Shown here: in pieces, positions 1-5,299 of the stretch
How the letters are laid out: each line of letters begins with the position of its first letter
Position numbering within the stretch: the first letter of the stretch is position 1
Notes under the pieces: generated by a model
The model's input: only the letters and a program-made list of their open reading frames with translations
Told to the model about the DNA's origin: nothing
Database searches by the model: none
From: Desulfobacterales bacterium
GTDB taxonomy: Bacteria > Desulfobacterota > Desulfobacteria > Desulfobacterales > BuS5
Direction of reading: 5' to 3'
Assembly: GCA_020056865.1 (NCBI GenBank)
Contig: JAGVGX010000237.1
Location: forward strand, 1-7,415
Length of the DNA stretch: 7,415 bases
Position numbers and translations under genes: made by a program

Positions 1-66
1 ACTAGTCATATTTTTTTTTAGAAGACTAAGTGTGGATTTACTGTCATCAACAATTAAAATATTCAT
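1..66 (-). CDS. Response regulator receiver domain, N-terminal fragment (cut by left edge)
   Basis: Reading the minus strand from an ATG at 66-64 gives 22 codons open to the window edge, beginning MNILIVDDSKSTLSLLKKN. This is the classic first beta strand of a CheY-like receiver domain: hydrophobic LIV followed by the acidic pair D7-D8 that binds magnesium, then the first helix. The phosphoacceptor aspartate, switch Thr/Ser and lysine lie outside. An in-frame TAA at 102-100 limits the start, and 66 is the only ATG after it. No strong Shine-Dalgarno is visible (the upstream bases read CCAGATAATT on the coding strand), so translation may be weak. It could be a lone receiver or the N-terminus of a longer receiver-kinase or receiver-GGDEF protein; the output cannot be known here. 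It is transcribed away from the kinase at 472. Confidence 0.75.
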   Translation of the reverse strand, partial: MNILIVDDSKSTLSLLKKNMTS

Positions 67-188
67 AATTATCTGGAATATAAAAAAACATGAATAATAT
101 TACTATAATACAATGAGTTATGGTTTATGGTTTTTGTGTTTCTTGTTAATGCATTTTTCAAGCCACTTTGATAAAAGTTGGCTAAAGC

Positions 189-209
189 ATGGCTTTGCTG
201 GGCACGTTT
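189..209 (+). repeat. Short repeat, copy A
   Basis: Begins ATGGCTTTGCTGG and continues GCACGTTT. It matches copy B at 311-330 except for one extra G and one C/T difference. Five bases before it, AAAGC (184-188) is the inverted complement of GCTTT (192-196), making a tiny stem around ATG. Possibly a remnant of an intergenic repeat family. Confidence 0.5.
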
Positions 210-248
210 GTGGGCACTGATGATAACATAATGTTGCAATGGCATTTC

Positions 249-260
249 AGTTATATAACT
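249..260. promoter_or_regulatory. Perfect 12-bp palindrome AGTTATATAACT
   Basis: The sequence equals its own reverse complement over 12 bases, between the two repeat copies. Perfect symmetry of this length is a plausible dimeric operator, but AT-rich palindromes also occur by chance and no second copy is visible in the window. Confidence 0.3.
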
Positions 261-310
261 AACTAATTTTACTAATGATTTAATTTTAGAATAAACGTTA
301 ATATGATATT

Positions 311-330
311 ATGGCTTTGCTGGCATGTTT
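311..330 (+). repeat. Short repeat, copy B
   Basis: Begins ATGGCTTTGCTGG and continues CATGTTT. It lies 122 bases after the start of copy A, in the same orientation, in a non-coding stretch. Twenty of 21 aligned positions have a partner and one of those differs, which is unlikely by chance at this spacing although the element is short. Confidence 0.5.
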
Positions 331-363
331 TTTTATATTCAATAAATTATTTTAATAATTTAT

Positions 364-403
364 CAGGAGGTGATTTTGTAATATGTGTAGGATCAAATGT
401 TGA
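364..403 (+). promoter_or_regulatory. Orphan strong Shine-Dalgarno with six-codon reading frame
   Basis: AGGAGGTGA at 364-372 is a near-perfect Shine-Dalgarno, better than that of the kinase downstream. Ten bases later an ATG (383-385) opens the frame MCRIKC and stops at TGA 401-403. The bases TTTTGTAATA between the signal and the ATG recur just before the kinase start (462-471). Possible readings are a leader peptide ahead of the kinase, a translation-initiation relic of a lost gene, or chance. Confidence 0.35.
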
Positions 404-414
404 CGGGTTGTCAA
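400..414. promoter_or_regulatory. Inverted repeat TTGAC-N5-GTCAA
   Basis: Two perfect 5-base arms flank GGGTT, six bases upstream of the -24/-12-like element at 420-435. The left arm also resembles a -35 box (TTGACG), but no acceptable -10 box follows at 16-18 bases. It could be an operator for the kinase promoter. Confidence 0.3.
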
Positions 415-419
415 AAATA

Positions 420-435
420 TGGCAGACATATTGAA
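420..435 (+). promoter_or_regulatory. Candidate sigma-54 (-24/-12) promoter of the kinase gene
   Basis: TGGCAG, five bases, then TTGAA matches the consensus TGGCAC-N5-TTGCA at 9 of 11 fixed positions with exact spacing. The -24 GG is intact, but the usual C of the -12 GC is A, which weakens the call. Transcription would start near 445-448, leaving a short leader that includes the AAAAGG Shine-Dalgarno at 456-461. A sigma-54 activator is encoded directly downstream of the kinase, so autoregulation would make sense but is inferred. Confidence 0.3.
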
Positions 436-471
436 ATTATATCAGATTTTTTATGAAAAGGTTTTGTAATA

Positions 472-1722
472 ATGGATTCAAAAGATTCAACAGCTATTTT
501 GGAACTCAATAACGAGATTAAAGCAAGAAAAGACGCAGAAAAAGCCTTGATCAGGAGCAGAGAAGAGCTGCGTCAGGCAAAAAAAATGGAAGCACTTGGA
601 ACGCTTGTGGCAGGAATGGCTCATGAAATAAACAACCCCGTCAATTTGATTATATACAATATGCCGGTTATGGAAAAAGTTTGGCGTGACTTTATGCCAA
701 TTTTTGATGAATATGTTAAAATCGATCCGGATAAAACATATGGAGGATTGACGTTTGATTTTATAAAAAAAAATTTGATTCAACTTATTGCAGATGTTGA
801 TATGGCTGCAAACAGAATTGCAAAAATTGTATCTGATTTAAAAAAATTTGCCAGAGAATCCCATAGTGTTGAAAAAGCTTTGATCAATATCAATGATGCT
901 GTTGAAAATGCAATTCGCCTGTCTAAAAAAGCTATAGCAGATTCAGGCGTTGATCTTGAAATTGATCTTTGCGATGATTTGCCCTTGATTGATGGTAACC
1001 TTCAGAACATTGAACAGATTGTGGTCAATATTATACTCAATGGGATTGAAGCAATGGATCATTGCCGTGGCAAAGGCATATTACGTATTTCTACTGGATA
1101 TCGCTACAGGGATGGGAAGATATATATTCTGGTTTCTGATACAGGAACGGGAATTGACGCATCAATTTCAAAAAATATTTTTGATCCGTTTGTGACAAAT
1201 AAACATGACAGGGGTGGGACAGGGTTAGGCCTTTCCATAACCTACAACCTTGTTAAAGCCCATAATGGAGAAATTGGTTTTACTGCCAATAAAAATAAAG
1301 GAACGGATTTTATTGTTTCATTCCCAACTACAAAAACAGATAAAGCAGCCAGAATTTTAATAGTAGACGATGATGCATCTATTCGCATGCTGCTTAAAGA
1401 AGCCTTTTCAAGAAATAAAGCATATCTTGTAGATGAAGCATCCAATGGTGTGGATGCCTGTATTAAACTTGGGACATATAAACCCCACATCGTTATTCTG
1501 GACATTTTTATGCCTCAAATGGATGGTGTTGAAGTGTGTCGTACGTTAAAAAACGACCCTGCGCTTTCTGATATCAAGGTTATTATTACTACAGGATATA
1601 CGGAACATGAGAAACTCAAGGAAATTGATCGGATGGGGTTTGCCAATGTATATCATAAGCCTATCAAAATTAAGAAACTGATGGATGATGTTGAGCGTCT
1701 TTTAAGTATGGATGAACCATAG
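472..1722 (+). CDS. Soluble hybrid sensor histidine kinase (HisKA-HATPase-receiver) without a sensor domain
   Basis: The 416-residue protein should autophosphorylate on histidine and pass phosphate to a receiver. Residues 1-36 are a short charged coiled-coil-like helix; there is no transmembrane segment, signal peptide or PAS/GAF domain. The H-box is AHEINNP with H51. Between the two dimerisation helices lies an extended stretch (about 68-105, MEKVWRDFMPIFDEY...). The ATPase shows N190 (LNGIEAM), DTGTGI 223-228, FDPF 237-240 and GGTGLGL 248-254, so it looks active. A C-terminal receiver (about 293-413) has D299-D301, phosphoacceptor D344, T373/T374 and K396-P397, all intact. The start is the first ATG after an in-frame TGA at 454-456, with AAAAGG ten bases upstream. 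The sigma-54 regulator follows 78 bases downstream on the same strand and is the obvious partner. Input probably comes from a separate protein. Confidence 0.93.
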   Translation: MDSKDSTAILELNNEIKARKDAEKALIRSREELRQAKKMEALGTLVAGMAHEINNPVNLIIYNMPVMEKVWRDFMPIFDEYVKIDPDKTYGGLTFDFIKKNLIQLIADVDMAANRIAKIVSDLKKFARESHSVEKALININDAVENAIRLSKKAIADSGVDLEIDLCDDLPLIDGNLQNIEQIVVNIILNGIEAMDHCRGKGILRISTGYRYRDGKIYILVSDTGTGIDASISKNIFDPFVTNKHDRGGTGLGLSITYNLVKAHNGEIGFTANKNKGTDFIVSFPTTKTDKAARILIVDDDASIRMLLKEAFSRNKAYLVDEASNGVDACIKLGTYKPHIVILDIFMPQMDGVEVCRTLKNDPALSDIKVIITTGYTEHEKLKEIDRMGFANVYHKPIKIKKLMDDVERLLSMDEP

Positions 1723-1800
1723 AGACTAAAAGGATTACAAAGGCATTTTATTTTTAAGACTTAAGTGATATGAAACGTCGTATTTTGGGTTTAAAAAATT

Positions 1801-3189
1801 ATGGAATTGATACCTGATAACAAATCACCAGTTTTGGTTGTTGATGATGACACCGGCCTTTTGCTGAGCATCCGTGCTGCAATGGCAAGTCATGGGATGC
1901 CTGAACCGGCGGTTCTTTCAGACAGCAGAAATGTCATTGATGTGCTGAGAAAACGTCATTTTCCGATTGTATTGATAGATCTTATGATGCCTTATGTCAC
2001 AGGGCTTGAGGTTCTTGAACAGATAAAAAAATACTTTCCGGACATTGCGTGCATTATCGTGACAGCTGTTGATGATATATCCACGGCTGTAAAAGCCATG
2101 AAAAACGGAGCATATGATTATATTGTTAAACCTTTAAAAATTGACCAGCTTGTTATCGTTATTAATCGTGCACAGGAAAGATATAATCTTAGGTATGGGC
2201 TATCTCTTTTTGAAAGAAAACAGCTGTTTTCGGACCTCGAGAATCTTCAGGCGTTTAGTGACATCGTGTCGGAAGATGAAAAGATGGCACTTGTTTTTCG
2301 TCAAATTGAAGCTGTGGCGCCAACGGATTACAGTGTTGTGGTTTCAGGAGAATCAGGCACCGGAAAGGAAATGGTTGCGCGCGTGCTGCACAATCTGAGC
2401 AGGCGAAGCAAAGCTCCGTTTATTGCAGTTAACATGGCATCTTTTAGTAAAACCCTTTTTGAAGATGAATTTTTTGGTCACAAAAAAGGGGCATTTACTG
2501 ATGCAGCTACCGATAAAAAGGGTTTTTTTGCGCAGGCGGATAAGGGAACACTTTTTCTTGATGAAATTACAGAGCTTGACATGTCCCTGCAGAGCAAGCT
2601 TCTTAGAGTTATTGAAGAACAGGAATTTTATTGCTTGGGGAGTTCAAATATCCAGCGAATTGATGTTCGAATCATATCAGCAACAAACCGTGATATTAAT
2701 GAGGAGATCAGTAAAGGAAAGTTCAGGGCAGATCTTTATTACAGACTAAATATGTACAACATAAAGATTCCTCCTTTAAGAGAAAGAAAAAAAGACATCC
2801 TCCCGCTGGCCAGACATTTTTTAAAAATGTACGCTGAAAAGAACAATAAAACGATAGAATCAATATCTCAAATTTTTTCCAAATATTTACTGGAATATTC
2901 GTTTCCCGGAAATGTAAGAGAGTTGGAAAACATCATAGCCAGTTCGGTGCTTTTGGAGCAAGATACTTCCTTGACATTGTCATCAGCGCGACATCTTCCG
3001 CAGTTTTCGCAAGTGGAGGAAGAGGAAGACAACAAACGAATATTAACCCTGGCTGAACTGGAAAAACAGCATATTCAACAGGTGCTGAACATTTCAGGCG
3101 GGGATCGCAGGAAGGCGGCAAAGCTGCTTGGAGTCAATACGACAACTGTTTATAGAAAAATAGAAAAGTATAATATCAAAGCGTCTTAA
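1801..3189 (+). CDS. NtrC-family sigma-54-dependent response regulator (REC-AAA+-Fis HTH)
   Basis: The 462-residue protein should bind enhancer sites and use ATP to open sigma-54 RNA polymerase complexes when phosphorylated. The receiver (about 10-125) has D15-D17, phosphoacceptor D60, T88 and K110-P111. The AAA+ domain (about 150-390) has Walker A GESGTGKE 183-190, Walker B LFLDEI 251-256, DLYYRLN 311-317, PLRERKKDI 325-333 and GNVREL 370-375. A Fis-type helix-turn-helix lies near 430-456 (DRRKAAKLLGVNTTTVYRK). The sigma-54 contact loop reads GAFTDA (230-235) instead of the near-universal GAFTGA; codon 234 is GAT at 2500-2502, one base from GGT. An in-frame TAA at 1792-1794 fixes the start at or after 1801; the Shine-Dalgarno is weak (TTTGGG 1784-1789), suggesting coupling to the kinase or low expression. 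Layout resembles AtoS/AtoC or ZraS/ZraR. Targets are unknown. Confidence 0.95.
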   Translation: MELIPDNKSPVLVVDDDTGLLLSIRAAMASHGMPEPAVLSDSRNVIDVLRKRHFPIVLIDLMMPYVTGLEVLEQIKKYFPDIACIIVTAVDDISTAVKAMKNGAYDYIVKPLKIDQLVIVINRAQERYNLRYGLSLFERKQLFSDLENLQAFSDIVSEDEKMALVFRQIEAVAPTDYSVVVSGESGTGKEMVARVLHNLSRRSKAPFIAVNMASFSKTLFEDEFFGHKKGAFTDAATDKKGFFAQADKGTLFLDEITELDMSLQSKLLRVIEEQEFYCLGSSNIQRIDVRIISATNRDINEEISKGKFRADLYYRLNMYNIKIPPLRERKKDILPLARHFLKMYAEKNNKTIESISQIFSKYLLEYSFPGNVRELENIIASSVLLEQDTSLTLSSARHLPQFSQVEEEEDNKRILTLAELEKQHIQQVLNISGGDRRKAAKLLGVNTTTVYRKIEKYNIKAS

Positions 3190-3205
3190 GCAATGCTATT
3201 TCGTG

Positions 3206-3241
3206 ATGGGTGATTTAACGTTTTCATTTTAAACCACCCAT
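3206..3241. terminator. Hairpin terminator between convergent genes
   Basis: Arms ATGGGTGATTTAA (3206-3218) and TTAAACCACCCAT (3229-3241) pair over 13 positions with one A-C mismatch around a 10-base loop. On the plus strand it is followed by the T-rich TTGATTTGATTGTTT, so it should end the sigma-54 regulator transcript. It lies just past the stop of the minus-strand DUF35 gene as well and may work in both directions, though no T-run follows on that strand. Confidence 0.7.
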
Positions 3242-3253
3242 TGATTTGATTGT

Positions 3254-3670
3254 TTATTCAGGTTCAAATGCTAAATATGTAAATGGCTTATTGTTTTTTT
3301 CTTTATGCAGAAACTTCACACTGAGTGGGGTTCCCACCTTTATAGTTTCAGGTTGTAACGGATCCACCCCCTCGATTCTCGCATCAACCCGTGTGCCTTC
3401 TTCCAGTTCAACAACGCCAACACAATAGGGGTTTTTTCTGTTGTAGCCTTCTTCTATCATAAAAGGAGGGCCAACAGTAATACAGGTAAAAGCAGAAAGC
3501 TTTCCTTTGCCTTTCATCTGAACCCATTCCATGTCTGTACCGTAGCATTCTATGCATATGGGTCGTGGCGGTGTAAAAAGAGCACTGCATTTTTTACACA
3601 TTGATCCCATGAGTTTTTCTTCTTTAAGATATTGCTCGTAAGAGATGTCGCTTATGTTTCTGGCTTCCAT
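3254..3670 (-). CDS. Zn-ribbon OB-fold protein (DUF35 family), thiolase partner subunit
   Basis: The 138-residue protein has an N-terminal helix (about 10-22), a rubredoxin-like zinc ribbon with C25-x2-C28 and C39-x2-C42, and a C-terminal OB-fold (about 46-123; GKGKLSAFTCI..., PYCVGVVELEEGTRV...GVDP, VGTPLSVKF). This is the full DUF35 architecture at normal length. DUF35 proteins have no catalysis of their own; they form complexes with thiolase-fold enzymes and help bind or channel acyl-CoA, as BbsA does with BbsB, PhlB in the Phl synthase, and the DUF35 protein bridging archaeal acetoacetyl-CoA thiolase and HMG-CoA synthase. The thiolase gene stops only five bases upstream. A perfect GGAGGT (plus-strand ACCTCC 3678-3683) sits seven bases before the ATG and overlaps the thiolase stop codon, implying coupled, roughly equimolar synthesis. 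Predicted cytoplasmic. Confidence 0.92.
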   Translation of the reverse strand: MEARNISDISYEQYLKEEKLMGSMCKKCSALFTPPRPICIECYGTDMEWVQMKGKGKLSAFTCITVGPPFMIEEGYNRKNPYCVGVVELEEGTRVDARIEGVDPLQPETIKVGTPLSVKFLHKEKNNKPFTYLAFEPE

Positions 3671-3675
3671 TAAAC

Positions 3676-4941
3676 TTACCTCCTTTCCAGAATAGTAAAT
3701 GTACAGGTACCGCCGGTTCCGCCTAAATTATGTGCACCACCGATTCTCAGATCTTTTTTCATAACTTGTCTTTTCCCTGCTTCATTTCTTAACTGTTTCC
3801 AGACTTCAATGAGTTGAGATACCCCTGTTGCGCCAACCGGGTGACCTTTGGATTTAAGCCCTCCGGAAGTATTGATAGGCATGGGCCCGTTAAGAGCCGT
3901 CAGGCCGTTTCTCGCGGCCTTGTACCCTTCACCTGGTTTGAAAAATCCCAAATCTTCTGTATGTATAATTTCAGCCATTGAAAAACAATCGTGTACTTCA
4001 GAAAATTGTATATCTTGTGGTGTGAGTCCTGACATCCCGTATGCCTCTTTTGCAGCATTTTTTGTAGCTTCAAAAGATGTAATTGATTTTGCAGCATGAA
4101 ATCCCCGGCCACTGCCCTGACCTATACCGATAACCTGCAGGGGTTTATCCGTGAAATTTTTGGCCAGGTCTTCTGCAACAAGAATCATGCAGCTTGCGCC
4201 ATCACTAATGGGACAGCAGTCGTAAAGATGCATAGGCCAGGCAACGGGTGGATTGGCAGATACATCACTTAAAAAATCTATCTCGTTATTCCAGGAAGGT
4301 GCTGGCCCTCCTTTTTGTTTGATACGGTCGATCCTGGCATTCATCAGATCTTGCACCGTAAAAGGAATTTGGGCTTTTGGATTAAAAGGAGCATTTTTGT
4401 GGCTTTTTATTGTTACATGCATAAGGTCTTGATGGCATGCACCGTATTTTGCGAAATACGCCGTAGCAATAACGCCGAAAACCCCTGGAAACGTAAAACC
4501 GATTTTACCTTCATATGGCACCGTTGCCAAAGCAAGGCCCTGTGCGACTTCTTCAGACGATGTTTTTGACATCTCTTCAACACCGCCCACAAGAACAATA
4601 TCATAAAATCCTGAAGCTATGGCAAAAACACCCTCTCTGAAAGCAAGAGCGCTTGAGGCACATGCCCCTTCAGTTCTTGTAGCTGGCTTAGGCGTAAGGC
4701 CGATTAAATCGGATATCATGGCGCCCCAGTGAGACTGGCCCACAAAAAAATCGTTTGAAAAGTTTCCGAGATAAAGGGCTTCAATGTCATTGGGATCTAT
4801 TCCTTTATCAACTGATGCGATTGTCTCGTTAAAGGCTTCTGAAAATAAATCTTTAGAATCCTTATCTTTAAACATGCCGAATTTTGACATGCCTGCGCCG
4901 ATAACGGCAACGCCTCTCCCCAATTTTCTTTTTTTTTGCAT
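3676..4941 (-). CDS. SCP2-type thiolase (acetyl-CoA acetyltransferase family), catalytic subunit
   Basis: The 421-residue thiolase-fold protein should cleave a 3-ketoacyl-CoA with CoA, or run the reverse condensation. The nucleophile is C94 in EGACASS, the first histidine H317 in VHDCF (where classical thiolases have NEAF), and the second H367 in GGLKSKGHPVGATG. The C-terminal Cys of degradative thiolases (C-x-G) is absent; the region reads AHNLGGTGG (403-411), as in SCP2/SCPx-type thiolases. Such thiolases paired with a DUF35 subunit include BbsB, the benzoylsuccinyl-CoA thiolase of anaerobic toluene degradation. The gene has GGAGGT (plus-strand ACCTCC 4948-4953) six bases before the ATG and forms a two-gene operon with the DUF35 gene. 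No dehydrogenase, hydratase or CoA-transferase gene is in view, so the substrate (aromatic succinyl-CoA, fatty acyl-CoA or other) is open. An A9 run covers codons 2-4. Confidence 0.92.
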   Translation of the reverse strand: MQKKRKLGRGVAVIGAGMSKFGMFKDKDSKDLFSEAFNETIASVDKGIDPNDIEALYLGNFSNDFFVGQSHWGAMISDLIGLTPKPATRTEGACASSALAFREGVFAIASGFYDIVLVGGVEEMSKTSSEEVAQGLALATVPYEGKIGFTFPGVFGVIATAYFAKYGACHQDLMHVTIKSHKNAPFNPKAQIPFTVQDLMNARIDRIKQKGGPAPSWNNEIDFLSDVSANPPVAWPMHLYDCCPISDGASCMILVAEDLAKNFTDKPLQVIGIGQGSGRGFHAAKSITSFEATKNAAKEAYGMSGLTPQDIQFSEVHDCFSMAEIIHTEDLGFFKPGEGYKAARNGLTALNGPMPINTSGGLKSKGHPVGATGVSQLIEVWKQLRNEAGKRQVMKKDLRIGGAHNLGGTGGTCTFTILERR

Positions 4942-5007
4942 TATATTACCTCCGTGTTGAAGATATGATACGAAATTTTATAAAAAATTGTATTAAAAGC
5001 TCTGTTC

Positions 5008-5041
5008 ATCATAAAAAAATTGAATCTATTGTGTTCGAACA
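5008..5041 (-). promoter_or_regulatory. Candidate sigma-70 promoter of the thiolase operon with overlapping palindrome
   Basis: On the minus strand TATGAT (plus 5008-5013) matches five of six -10 bases. Eighteen bases upstream CGAACA (plus 5032-5037) matches only three of six -35 bases. The -35 lies inside the perfect palindrome TGTTCGAACA (5032-5041), so a dimeric regulator could act there. The leader to the thiolase ATG would be about 60 bases. The assignment is tentative. Confidence 0.25.
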
Positions 5042-5284
5042 AGCGGTTAGGTTTATAACTTGCAAGGGACATAAGGTTTGAATGAATTATCTTATAACAT
5101 ACTGCCAATATCGTGTCAAAAAATAACCCCATCAAAACACAACAAGGTGTTCATATATCATATTTTTTTAAATTAAAGATTATACATCAAACGCCGATAT
5201 AAAATATGAATAAGATATTATTCCTTATATCCATATGTTGAAGCTATTAAACAATAGCCCGGCATTAATTGAATAATATATGCC

Positions 5285-5290
5285 AAGGAG
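5285..5290 (+). promoter_or_regulatory. Shine-Dalgarno AAGGAG selecting a TTG start
   Basis: AAGGAG ends nine bases before TTG 5300-5302, and no ATG lies at a suitable distance in frame. It therefore identifies TTG as the start of the receiver-GGDEF gene. The hairpin arms GGCAT/ATGCC immediately precede it. Confidence 0.75.
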
Positions 5291-5299
5291 TAAAGCCCA

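Larger units (their letters stand above)
67..471. other. Divergent intergenic region, about 400 bases
   Basis: This AT-rich stretch separates the leftward response regulator from the rightward kinase. It holds a near-identical 20-base repeat in two copies, a perfect 12-bp palindrome, an isolated strong Shine-Dalgarno with a six-codon reading frame, a TTGAC/GTCAA dyad and a -24/-12-like element just upstream of the kinase. No convincing protein gene was found. The longest small frame noticed (149-220, 23 residues) has no Shine-Dalgarno. The length and the density of small symmetric elements suggest a regulatory region or decayed sequence; no convincing sigma-70 promoter could be assigned for either gene. 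Confidence 0.7.
4942..5299. other. Divergent intergenic region between thiolase operon and cyclase gene
   Basis: This very AT-rich stretch of 358 bases must carry promoters for both directions. It contains TGTTCGAACA (5032-5041), a small AACAC-N6-GTGTT dyad (5136-5151), and GGCAT/ATGCC arms (5261-5265, 5280-5284) directly ahead of the cyclase Shine-Dalgarno. No GG/GC pair with sigma-54 spacing and consensus was found on either strand. A 64-codon minus-strand frame ending at 4941 is judged spurious: no Shine-Dalgarno and a composition dominated by F, N, I and Y as expected from AT-rich non-coding DNA. Confidence 0.7.

Noticed and set aside
180..194. TGGCTA-AAGCA-TGGCT as a sigma-54 promoter
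   Set aside because: GG and GC have the right 12-base separation, but most other consensus bases fail and it lies about 280 bases from the kinase start; the element at 420-435 fits better.
1770..1817. 15-codon frame MKRRILGLKNYGIDT overlapping the start of the sigma-54 regulator
   Set aside because: No Shine-Dalgarno and very short; overlap with the real start is explained by the AT-rich gap. Nothing supports translation.
3246..3428. Plus-strand frame across the DUF35 gene
   Set aside because: It is antisense to a well-supported gene with conserved cysteines and a perfect Shine-Dalgarno, and resembles no family.
5082..5126. Short plus-strand frame of 14 codons in the divergent intergenic region
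   Set aside because: No Shine-Dalgarno and no recognisable composition; expected by chance in this sequence.
4941..5135. 64-codon minus-strand frame upstream of the thiolase, ending in a TAATG overlap with its start
   Set aside because: The overlap looks like coupling, but the frame has no Shine-Dalgarno, its residues (F, N, I, Y, M rich) are those expected from AT-rich non-coding DNA, and it would fill the promoter region. The thiolase has its own strong GGAGGT.
5261..5284. GGCAT/ATGCC stem just ahead of the cyclase Shine-Dalgarno as a riboswitch
   Set aside because: Only five base pairs around a 14-base loop; no conserved cyclic-di-GMP or other riboswitch core is recognisable nearby.
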